A DNA stretch of 64,000 nucleotides, from positions 153,345,113 to 153,409,112 of the forward strand of contig NC_081405.1 of assembly GCF_030272615.1 (NCBI RefSeq). The letters are read 5' to 3'. Shown here piece after piece: positions 36,857-46,722 of this stretch. The notes beneath the pieces are model-generated. The model searched no databases. It saw only the letters and a list, made by a program, of their open reading frames with translations, and was not told where the DNA came from. The translations under genes were made by a program, and so were the position numbers. Origin of the DNA: Cryptomeria japonica (taxonomy: Eukaryota > Streptophyta > Pinopsida > Cupressales > Cupressaceae). Positions within the stretch are counted from its first letter, which is position 1. Each line of letters starts with the position of its first letter.

Positions 36857-38289
36857 CTCCCATAATGCAGGATCTCATGAACGCAATCTTGTCGGACTTT
36901 CCAACAGAGTTAAATTGTCCATCTGTTTCCCCATCCACTACATTTTCTGCTTCTTCAAAATATATTGCAGGGGTGCCACCATATGGTGGAAGTCCCGGAT
37001 ATTGCAGCCCAATGCTAGTTGAATAGATTACTAGTGAAGCAACAAAAGGTGACGAGAAAATGGTACCCATTATAGCATGAAGGGCGTCAGCTGTAGGGCC
37101 AATATCTTATTTGCCTCATTATTTCAATTGACTTCTAAGAAGACATATGTGATACTATTTTTTGGATTTTTGATTTACAGTTACACATAAGAACTGCAAA
37201 TATATGTAATGAAGACATTGATCGACATGGCTTCTGCCATCTTTTAATATGGCTTTCTAATTTACAAGTAAGGCGATGATTGAGCAATTTGTCAACAAAT
37301 GTTTGTTTCTTTTTTGTTTGCAATTATGTGCATTTTGTATGTTTTATATGTTGTTGCAATTTGCATGTAATGGGAAGATTGAGAAAAGGTGTCAACAACT
37401 ACATGCTTTAGTTTTCATCAATTTAAAGGATTCAAGTTTGCATTGCTTTGCAGTAATCATTTTTGCACAATTGAGTTGGGTACCCCAAATCAAAATCTTA
37501 CGTGTTGACTCGGCATAATGCCACGTGTGCTATACCCATTCGTGGGAGTGGTCAAAATTATGCCACTTCAATGTATCGATCGGATCATGGCTAGGCCCAC
37601 ACCATTAACCATTTAATATATATGTCAGTTTAGAATGGGGTTTTCATGTGGCATTCTTGTACATGCCCACCCAATCCACCAACCTCTTCGTCCAAATTTC
37701 CCGCCACCACTTTCAAAGTTTCCTTGCAGTGACATTAACTACATATCTCCTCACCTTCCATGCGACTAGCTCCTCGTGTGTTTTGACCACAACAACATTC
37801 AATACGCCTGCCCCAAACACATGGTTTTCAGCTTGCAAGTATTGATGTCCATGATCCACTCCAACAAGAACACACAACCGTTTGAAGACCTAAATACTTT
37901 TGAATTGTGATTCACAACCCATTCAATTTGAATGTTTGGGTGCAACATAATTCAAGACTATAAAGGTTTCAAATGATGGCATGTCCTCATTGTTTAGGAC
38001 TGTGAGAATTATAATAACAAGACAAAGGAACTTTTGTGCATGCAGCACATGGTTGATTGTGCAAATTGTACTTTATTGTTCAATCTGCCTGGGTACTTGT
38101 TCAATTTGTGCAAGCTTTGTGGGTTCTTGTTCTAATTATTGACATCTTCGCCCAATCATCACATTACATGTGAATGGATTAGATAGCACACAAGGACTTT
38201 GTGAGAGATTAGTTTGTGGACCTTTCAAGTTCTAGCCCCCACCTCTAAATGTGTTTTGATTTCTACAAGTTTTGTCATCCTGATATATG
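36857..38289. other. Non-coding 3' part of the pogo-like element
   Basis: No supported gene. At about 37473-37505 AGTTGGGTACCCCAAATCAA closely resembles the inner edge of the left TIR (AGTTGGCTACCCCATATCAA near 32354). An extra TIR-like copy or a small nested element may therefore occupy 37473-38340. A GATCGGATC word and CCACGTGTG lie nearby. Confidence 0.4.
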
Positions 38290-38426
38290 TACACATACAA
38301 AATTATGATTTGATGTAGCCAACTTAGCAAACTAGTTGGCCAGTAGTCAAAGTTGGTAAGTGGGTCCATGTGGTCTGCCATGTGTTCCCCCAAAGTTAGG
38401 GTGCACACGTTCTGGCTCCTCCTCTC
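38290..38426 (-). repeat. Right terminal inverted repeat (imperfect)
   Basis: Reverse complement of the left TIR. The reversed strand begins GAGAGGAGGAGCCAGAAC at 38426 and reaches GCTAAGTTGGCTAC at about 38325. Confidence 0.55.
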
Positions 38427-38721
38427 TATGCACATATAGATATGTACATGCAGAGATGTACATACATACATCTAGATACATGCATGTACATCTCTAAATG
38501 TACATAGATATAGTGAAATACATGTATATACATATATAGAAATACATGTACATACATATATCTATACACATGTAGACATAAATATGTATACGAGTACATA
38601 CATATATGTATATACATGTAGATACATAAATATATATACATGTCTATATATTGAAGGTTTTCATTTTTAGTTGTAAGTCATGTATAAACATACATGTGCA
38701 TACACATTTGTACATGCATAT
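38427..38721. repeat. TATG/TACA-type microsatellite, left part
   Basis: Degenerate ACATAYAT/ATGTA repeats. The tract ends at CATAT (38717-38721), which is duplicated at 61963-61967 on the other side of the inserted LTR element. Confidence 0.8.
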
Positions 38722-39939
38722 TGTAAAGTGGAAAATTGAACCCTAGTGATTCCCCACCTAGGAGAGAGAAAGGAAATCACTAGGATGATTTTTACTTGGG
38801 AGATACTTTACATTCAAAAGAGGGTTTGAATTCACTAGATCTAGACCCTAGAGTGAATAAGGATCTGAATACTAAGTGAATTGCAAGGGTGCAATGCAAT
38901 TTACCCTCTTTTGTATGTAGAAGAGTTGACTTGTTGACTATGTAGAAAATGAAGACAAGATGGGTGAAATAAGGAGCTACCGATTTAGGATGCGTTGTAA
39001 CTTCAGATCTGAGATATTTAGACTGATATGGACCTTCCCTACAAATTTGGAGAAAAGTTGTCGAGACCAAGTTGAAGTTGCACCTGGTCCTCTGAAAAAT
39101 CCGTAAGTCAAAAAGGGTTTTTCCGTCTCTACAAATGAATCCTAAATCTACAATTACAGTCATGCACCTACAACCTACACACAAAAAAAAAGGGAAGAAG
39201 GGTTGTGGATAGGGGTTTGCCTTAGTCAAACCCTAGTTGAGGAATCGACTTTGAAAGAAAGTAATTGCAAATGCTTAAACGTAAATAATGAAAATGTATA
39301 CCTTGTAGATCTGCAATTTCTTGACGATGGTTGCTTTGCTTCTTGAATGTAATCACAAATATTGTATGAAATGGCATGTAACATGACAAAACCCTAACAC
39401 ACACACACGCTTGCAAATTAATGTTGTAATGTTGCTCCAATGGATGAATGAAGAAGACACGTGAAGAAGAAGACTTGAACACTTGAACGCTTGATGATGA
39501 TAATGAAGGCCTCCTCCTGAATTTCGCTTATCTATGCTTATTCTTGTATCTTTTCTCTTATGAAAATGAGAGGATTGAATCCCTTTTTATACTAGCCTAA
39601 GAGAATCAATTTTTATCTCACTAAAGGCTGACATAGGAGAATTTAAGTCATTGAGAAGAAAATTAGGTCCAAGGGTCAGATGGACCCATCTTAGGGCCAC
39701 CTAAGAGGGAGGACAGGGGCGTGGTGCCCCTGTCCAAGGGGGAAAAGGGTGCCACGCCCCTGTCCTACCCTATTTTTGGGCCTAGATAGGATCTCAAGGT
39801 GATGCAGGGGCCAAAACGGGAGAAGATTTGAAATGATGATGTAGAGAAAGGGTCCCAATTGAGTAGGGAAATGCAGTCACTAGGGTGAGGACCTAAAACA
39901 TGGTCACAATTGCAAGGGTCGCAATTTTATGATGCTATA
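38722..39939 (-). mobile_element. 3' LTR of the minus-strand element
   Basis: A 1,218-bp LTR, TGTAAAGTGG...GATGCTATA on the plus strand. It contains the empty version of the gypsy target (TTTTTATACTAGCC, about 39584-39597), proving that the neighbour copy was interrupted later. It has a GC-rich inverted repeat near 39711-39765. Confidence 0.85.
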
Positions 39940-42239
39940 TTTAGCAGCCACTTTAGTGGGAGTATGGCTTATGCCAATACTGTCGGTAAAGTGGAAGAAA
40001 GAGAGAGAGATGAAGATGAGAAATGCAGAGCAATACCACACGGAGTATAAGACATCACTAATCTTGAGGGAAAAATCCCCCAATCTTAGGATCTTAACTC
40101 ACTCAAATATATGCAAGAGCACACAAAACAAAAAGGAAAAGACAAAGCACAAAAGAAACATGACAACAACCAAAACACAAGACCATAAATCAACTAGCCG
40201 AAAAGACCTCAATACTCAAATGTCTCAACAACTAATTGGAACACAAAGACAAATGCCATCACATAAACACCAATAATCACATAAAAGAGAAAATTTGACA
40301 TCATTCATGAACCACCTATAGTAAAACTATGAGTTCATGAGAGGAAGAAGAGAGAGAACATGAATACACACTTTGGTGATCCATGAGAAGAAAGGCGAAC
40401 AAAAGGAACCATGGACGTCTCACCCCTAGAATTAGGTGATCCATGGAGAAAAAAGGACATGGAAAACTAGACCCCAAATTTTGTCTAGGTGATCCATGTA
40501 AGGGAGGAGAGTGAGAACATCGTTAGTTCTACTCAACCTCATGTGCGTGTGTAAGTGAGCTTTGAAGCACCTCATAGGATTGTATGCCCAAGTATTCTAC
40601 AACCTGTATAAAATGTATAGTACAAATGTCAAGAAAGTGGTGACATCTCGCTCTAAGAGGCTGCCCTCTAGTTCCAAGAATGACCCACTATATAAAAGAA
40701 AAGCAGTGACATCTCGCTCTAAGAGGCTATGGTTTGGTTTCGAGAATGACCCACTAAATAAGAGAAAAGTGGCGACATTTCTCTCTAAGAGGTTGTGCTC
40801 TGGTTTTGAGAATGACCTACTATATAAGAGAAACGTGGTGACATCTCACTCTAAGAGGTTGTGCTCTGCTTTCGAGAATGACCCACTATATAAGAGAAAA
40901 GTGGCGACATCTCACTCTAAGAGGTTATGCTCTAGTTCTGAGAATGGCCCACTCTATAAGAGAAAAGTGGTGACATATCACTCTAAGAGTCTGCCCTCTG
41001 ATTCCGAGAATGACCCACTATATAAGGGATACAATGCATGAGAGAATTATAATACAAAAGGAGCAGTGTGGGTGCCCCCCCCCCTTAAGATGTCAACATG
41101 GTTTAATGTTGATGTCTTAAGGAAAGTAGAATAAGGATACCTACCTTCAACACAAAGAAGATATCCATTATGCAACAAAGTCATAGATCTATGAAAGAGA
41201 GGGAATACTCTTCAAGCAAGGATAAGATAATAGAAAAGAGATATCTTGCAGTAAGTGTAAAGGAGATCCTTGGAGGAGAAGAGATATTTGTTCAAAAGAC
41301 ATCTACCCCCAAGAGGAGTTGTCTTAGACAAATATAACATCTTCTAGAATGAATTGCAAAAGAGAACAAGAATTCAATCCTTCCTCCTATTGCTAGGTGA
41401 AAGGGATTCTTGATGAAGGATGACTCACTTTTATCCCAATGGGGATGAGTGAATTTATTATAGATGTACATTACCAAGTGTGAAAGAGATTGTAGTCAAG
41501 GAATTACACCTCTTGTATAAGAGATAACCCTTGAGTGAACAACAACAATTCCACACAAGGAATGACATCAGGTAATAAAACTCACACCATCCACAACATA
41601 AGAAAGAGTGGATCCTTAGAGAGAGAGAGAGAGAGAGCATTTCCCCCCAAGTGTAGGACAATGATAATAATTACACAACTTCTAGAGAGAGATTACTCAT
41701 AAGAGATGTACCGTTTCAAGCAAAGAATACATCATGACCAAGGAACCAACATGCGCTCGCATGAAGGATAGCTCCATTCATAACAGGACATCAAGTTATG
41801 AATAACACAATAAAAGAGGTAATTTGCAAAGAGAGAGAAAGAAGAAGATTCACAAAAGTTCTATGAGGAGAGATTGTTTATAATAGACATACTGTTTCAA
41901 GCAAGGAGAAGATCCCATTCACGGAACAAACATGCGCTCACATGAAGGAAAACTCCATGCAATAAATGACATCAAGTTTATGAATAATGTACTGCATAAA
42001 GAAAATAGTGAAACCTTAGAAAGAGGAAAAGGAATATTCTTTCCCCCCAAGCATAGAGGCAAGAATAAATAGACTATTATGTTGCTCACTAAGTATGATT
42101 GCACCCGTAATTGTACCACCATGAATGACAAGGAGCCCCCAATAGGTAGGCTAACCATGTCATGTAGTGAGGAGCGACATAATAGGAACTTGAATGTTAT
42201 TTTAAATGATCAATGATGAATATGCCATTCATTATCAGA
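39940..42239 (-). other. Interior, gag-distal part, purine-rich and repeat-rich
   Basis: No pol gene. It holds the 66-bp tandem array (40637-41032), a C-run at about 41076-41085 and GA-rich stretches. A direct duplication of some 200 bp recurs at about 41675-41830 and 41865-42000 (words AAACATGCGCTCACATGAAGG, CCGTTTCAAGCAA). No PPT is evident next to the 3' LTR. Confidence 0.5.
40637..41032 (+). repeat. Six-unit 66-bp in-frame tandem repeat
   Basis: Six consecutive 66-bp units each begin GTGGTGACATCTC or a variant, carry CTCTAAGAGG, then GAGAATGACCCACTATATAA and end GAGAAAA. Because 66 is a multiple of three, the plus-strand frame 40562-41041 stays open and would encode 22-residue repeats (for example VVTSRSKRL...ENDPLYKRK). 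That strand is antisense to the element as oriented here, so coding is doubtful. Confidence 0.9.
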
Positions 42240-43400
42240 TGTTATTTTTAACATGCCTGAATCAATGTAATGTTGTATTTTTGTTTTCAAAGCTTGACAC
42301 TAATCAATAGAATGGTCGTGGGTTTGAGAATGTTCTTTATGTTTTCTTCTTCTCTTAGGACAAAGAGGAGATATTAATTTAGAATTTAGAAGATTGGTCA
42401 ACACATTTTCTTGTTGTAACTCAAAATTAGAATGAGAAGGTGTGGATTTACAAGACCATGGAGAAGAAGATGTTGACAAAGGAAAGTGTGATTTCTCATG
42501 ACTTTGTCGCTCACATTCAAGCATTTGTCCATTGCATCCATGTTTATGTTCAAAAGAGGGTTCACTCTTAGGGGAAAGTGGATTGAAGTTTAAAGAGACC
42601 CAATCAATTTCAAGATTTGTGTTAAGAGAAAAAATTAGAATATGAAATTCAGGCATCTTAGACTTTCTAGAAAAGGTAGGAGTGAAATCTAAGGACCCCT
42701 AATCATCCTCTAAGAGTTCTTCTTTAGGAAATTCTTTGGTAGGAGATGGTGTATTTGAGTGAATTAAAGAGAGGATTCTAGGAACTAAGAAATCATATGA
42801 TGCTTCACTTATGTTCTCATCAACTACCTAATTAGTATATGTGTAAGGCACAACATGATAATCAAGAAGAATTTTTTGTTTCCTAGGAACATGAATGGAA
42901 TTGATTTTATTTTTGTTAGGCTCGTGATTTTTGGGAGAGAGAGAATTATGATGAGAAATAATATCATCCTCTTGTTATAAGGTATCTTTATGTTCAAGAC
43001 ACTCATTAGGAGACTATCATATGTAATTAATGATTTATCTTTAGAGGGAAGATCATGAAAAGAAGGTATGGTATCCCTAGGATAAGTAGCCATAATATCA
43101 TCCTCTTGCACCAAATAATCCTTGTGAGGGAGGTACTTTTTAGGAGAAGAAGGAACACAATTCTCTAAAGATTCATATTTAGGAGGGAGATCTTTGAAAG
43201 AAGTGTCTATATTCCCTTTTTGCACCAATGTGCCCTCATTAATGAGATCATTTTTGAAAGAGGGTAAATCATAGATATGAATGAAAGGGAGAACTAAATT
43301 ATCATAATATACATAAAAGGGAACATCATAAACATCTTTAATGTAACTTGAAATTGAATTAGCAAAATAAGATAAGAACTCCATATGCACTTATGATCAA
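42240..43400 (-). pseudogene. Gag-like remnant of the minus-strand element
   Basis: From 43390 downward the minus strand reads MHMEFLSYFANSISSYIKDV, VLPFIHIYDLPSFKNDLINE, then Asp/Pro-rich repeats around LPPKYESLENCVPS and LPSKDKSLITYD. In a second frame (42656-42300) it reads MPEFHILIFSLNTNLEIDWV and ends KEHSQTHDHSIDXCQALKTK followed by IQHYIDSG. That last motif is the His/Cys motif plus LK..I...I.SG seen near the gag-protease junction of many plant Ty3/gypsy polyproteins. Several stops. This is the only retroelement-like coding remnant in the element. Confidence 0.5.
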
Positions 43401-44968
43401 GCAAGAAACTCATATGTCATTTAACCATAATAATGTTTACCCCATACATGCATAGAAAAAGGAGGGAAAATGGAATTTAAATTGAAATTTTGAAATTTGA
43501 AATTTGAAACTTGCAAAATAACTGAATAATTCAAAATTTTAGGAAAAATGACTATTCAATTAAATGAACAAATTGATTGAAAGAATAATAATGCAACCTC
43601 CTAGGAATTTGAAATTTAAAATTAGGATTATGTAAAAAAATAACCTCGTAATTTAAAATTAACCAAAAGAGATTGAATTTTTAAAATTAGGGCCTATGGG
43701 ATACAACTTAATTTCAAATTTCAAATGGACACAATTAAGATTTTAAAATTAAGGCACATTATAATTAACCACTTAATTTTAAATTTTTCCTTGAAAGTTG
43801 CAATGTTGAAATTGGGAAATGCTTTTTATTTTAGAGGGATCAAAATTCGACAAAATCAACCAATTTTTTGGATTTAAGCAATTAAATACAGTCATAACAG
43901 TCTCCCAAAATTTCGCGAAAAAAAGCTAGGGACCAGGTTGAAAGTGCACCCGGTCCTCCCAACTTTTTTGGAAATTTTCAGGGATGAAAGCTACAATGAT
44001 TTGAGAGCTAACCTCAAAAAATTGATTGATTTTAAGATCTCTAGATAGATGAAATTAAGGTTTGAATGTCGAAATAGGAGCCTATTAGGGTTTTGAAAAA
44101 GATAAGAAATTGAATTGTAAATTTGAAAAAGGTCAAACCTAATGGATAGGGCCACCTTGAATAATATTTAGAAAACAAAAATTGGTTGAGATTGATTGAA
44201 ATTTGCATAAAATTAAATTAAATTTGAAAATTAGAGTTTTAGGACCTAACCACTAACTTTTGAAATTTTGAATTTTGGGAAAAGGAGGGAAATTGAAAAT
44301 TTGAATTTTAGGCAAGAAGACAAGTCTAACAACAATGATAAATCTAAAAATTGTAGTAAAATCCAAGTTTTGCACAAATTCAATTTCAAATCTAGATTTT
44401 TTGTAAATTGCAAGAAAATCAAACATACAATTTTTAATTTGCTTTCAACCTTAGGATGTTTAAATTTTGATAAAATTAGCCAATTTCTTGGATTTAAGCA
44501 AAAAAATTTAGTCAATTTTGACTCCCAAAATTTCAAGAAAAAAGCTAGGGACCAGTTGCAAAGTGTACCTGATCTAACCAAGTTTTTCCAAAATTTCCAA
44601 GGATTATAAGAATTATGATTTTATTGCAGAATCCAAAAAATGGCTGATTTGGAGATGTCCAGATAGGTCAAATTAGCAGTCAAAGGTCAAAATAAGAGAT
44701 TCTTAAAAATTAGGGTTTTATTGTTTAACCACTTAATTTTCAAAATGAAAAGATAGATTTTAATTACAATTTTGAAATAGAAATCAAATCTAAAACAAGC
44801 AACCAAAATGCTATACTTCACAAGCTTAATTTCCTCAAAATGAAAAATTAGGGTTTTTATGCAATTAACCTCTAAATTTTGCAAAAAGATCAAACTTGGA
44901 AATAAAATTTTTAAGTTCAATTTGCAATTATTCAGATCTAACAAATAAGAATTCAGAATTAAGATGTA
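43401..44968 (-). other. AT-rich leader between PBS and gag-like region
   Basis: On the minus strand this lies between PBS and gag remnant. It is dominated by AAATTT words. Two diverged copies of a block of about 180 bp occur (around 43880-44055 and 44497-44680), each with AAAGCTAGGGACCAG. The motif also has a version in the LTR. Confidence 0.5.
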
Positions 44969-44985
44969 GGACATCGAGTTCACCA
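44969..44985 (-). promoter_or_regulatory. Putative primer-binding site
   Basis: Minus strand TGGTGAACTCGATGTCC begins 3 bases after the LTR end and starts with the obligatory TGG. The tRNA is not identified. Confidence 0.55.
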
Positions 44986-44988
44986 AAA

Positions 44989-45860
44989 TTTAAAGTGGAA
45001 AATTGAACCCTAGCGATTCCCCAACTAGGAGAGAGAAAGGAAATCATTAGGATGATTTTCACTTGGGAGATACTTTACATTCAAAAGAGGGGTTGAATTC
45101 ACTAGATCCAGACCCTAGAGTGAATAAGGATCTAAATACTAAGTGAATTGCAAGGGTGCAATGCAATCTACCCTCTTTTGTAAGTAGAAGAGTTGACTTG
45201 TTGACTATGCAAAAAATGAAGACAAAATGGGTCAAATAAGGAGCTACTAATTTGAGATCGCATTGTAACTTCAGATTTGAGATATTTAGACTGATATAGA
45301 CCTACCCTACAAATTTGGAGAAAAGTTGTTGGGACCGAGTTGAAGTTGCACCTGGTCCTCCAAAAAATCTGCGAGTTGAAAATGATTTTTCCGTCTCTAC
45401 AAATGAAGCCTAAATCTACAATTACAGTTGTGCACCTGCAACCTACACACAAAAAAGAAGGGGAGAAGGGTTGTGGATAGGGGTTTGCCTTATTCAAACC
45501 CTGGTTGAGGAATCAAACTTGAAAGAAAGTAATTGCAAATGCTTAAATGTAAATAATGAAAATGTATACCTTGTAGATCTGCAAATTGTTGACGATGGTT
45601 GCTTTGCTTCTTGAATGTAATCACAAATTTTGTATGAAATGGCATGTAACATGACAAAACCCTAACACACACATATGCTTGCAAATGAATGTTGTAATGT
45701 TTCTCCAATGGATGAATGAAGAAGACACATGAAGAAGAAGACTTGAACACTTGAATGCTTGATGATGATAATGAAGGCCTCTTCCTGAATTTTGCTTATC
45801 TACGTTGATTCTTGTATCTTTCTGCTTATGCAAATGAAAGGAATGAATCCCTTTTTATAC
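44989..45860 (-). mobile_element. 5' LTR of the minus-strand element, first part
   Basis: Homologous to 38722-39596. Interrupted at TATAC (45856-45860) by the gypsy element; the remainder resumes at 61641. Confidence 0.85.
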
Positions 45861-45987
45861 TGTTGGGCCCATAAACAAATTTTCATTCCATATGCATCCC
45901 AGTTTTGTAATCATGCTTGTCTAGTCCATTGATCGAAAACTTGTTTAAATTTTGTTCTTGTCATTCGGTCCTTGTTAGTTTTCACTG

Positions 45988-46166
45988 CATTGAACTTGAA
46001 CCTTGAACTTGAACTTGAACCTTTTTGGTTCAAGGTTCAAAGTTCAATGGGCGTTATTTCGGGCATCCTTTCTTGCCACACATCTTTAAGCTTTGCTAGT
46101 CTTACTGGCATTTAGCATTCTTTGAATCTTGAACTTGAACCTTTTTGGTTCAAGGTTCAAGTTCAA
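45988..46166 (+). repeat. Twin TTGAACC/GGTTCAA hairpins in the 5' LTR
   Basis: 45988-46049: CATTGAACTTGAACC, then two more TTGAAC units, a TTTTT loop, then GGTTCAAGGTTCAA ending AGTTCAATG, giving a stem of about 22 bp with a bulge. 46122-46166: a second hairpin of the same design with a TTTTT loop and roughly 20-bp arms. Both recur in the 3' LTR. Confidence 0.85.
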
Positions 46167-46722
46167 CATTCGTCATGTTAATGTCTTTTTGTGATGATCG
46201 CACAAGGCTCTAAGTTTTATGTTTAGGTTCTTTGGAAAGCGAGTGACTTGCCATGTGGTGACGACGTGGGCTTTCAGAACATGATAGATGGCCGTCGAAG
46301 GAAGGAATATTCTTTTTCTAATGATTTGAAATCTGGCATTTATGGCAAGTATTTGTGAGGATCAGCAATGTCAGAAGAGAAGTGACTCAACGGTTAAGGT
46401 GTACCGTAGCGTAATCATTTCAAAGTAACTTCACACGAACAAGGAGTAATGGTGGCAGTTTTAGCAATGATGGGTAAGATTTTCTTCGCTTTAAAACTGA
46501 GTAGTTGTCTCATTGAAATTATTATTTTCGTGAGAAGATTTTGAGAAGGAGTTTTCAGAGCAGGAAAATTAGGCAGCGATAGAGGTTTACAGAGAGCAGA
46601 GGAAGGTATGTTCAACAATTTTGTAAATTGCTGCAATTTGTTTTAAAAAGATCTGGGTGTTCTTTAGCTGCTTATTTATGTTTTCAATTTCCTTCTTCGC
46701 CTGGGGTTAATTTAACAAAACC

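Larger units (their letters stand above)
32271..38426 (+). mobile_element. Probable pogo-like (Tc1/mariner) DNA transposon, 6.2 kb
   Basis: A decayed pogo/CENP-B-type transposase is flanked by imperfect inverted repeats. The left end reads GAGGAGAGGAGCCAAAAC (32271) and the right end, reverse-complemented, GAGAGGAGGAGCCAGAAC (38426): 15 of 18 bases agree. Inverted similarity continues inward for over 100 bp to GCTAAGTTGGCTAC on both sides. TA flanks both ends (32269-32270, 38427-38428), as required for this superfamily. TIR and element limits are inferred by eye and could be coincidental at the very ends. The inner similarity is stronger. Confidence 0.6.

Noticed and set aside
36442-37070. 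132- and 156-codon minus-strand ORFs rich in Ser/Phe/Leu
   Set aside because: They are antisense to the Lys/Glu-rich AAG/GAA tail of the transposase and arise from its base composition.
41076-41085. C-run as a minus-strand polypurine tract of the non-autonomous element
   Set aside because: It is over 1.1 kb from the 3' LTR, so it cannot prime at the LTR boundary; kept only as a descriptive detail.
45988-46049. Heat-shock element array suggested by repeated GAAC/TTC words
   Set aside because: The alternating nGAAnnTTCn spacing is not met; the repeat is better described as a hairpin.
46381-46405. tRNA-like A-box (GTGACTCAACGGTTAAGG) in the giant LTR, also at about 57384
   Set aside because: No B-box, acceptor stem or anticodon arm at the right distance; only the D-arm-like word matches.
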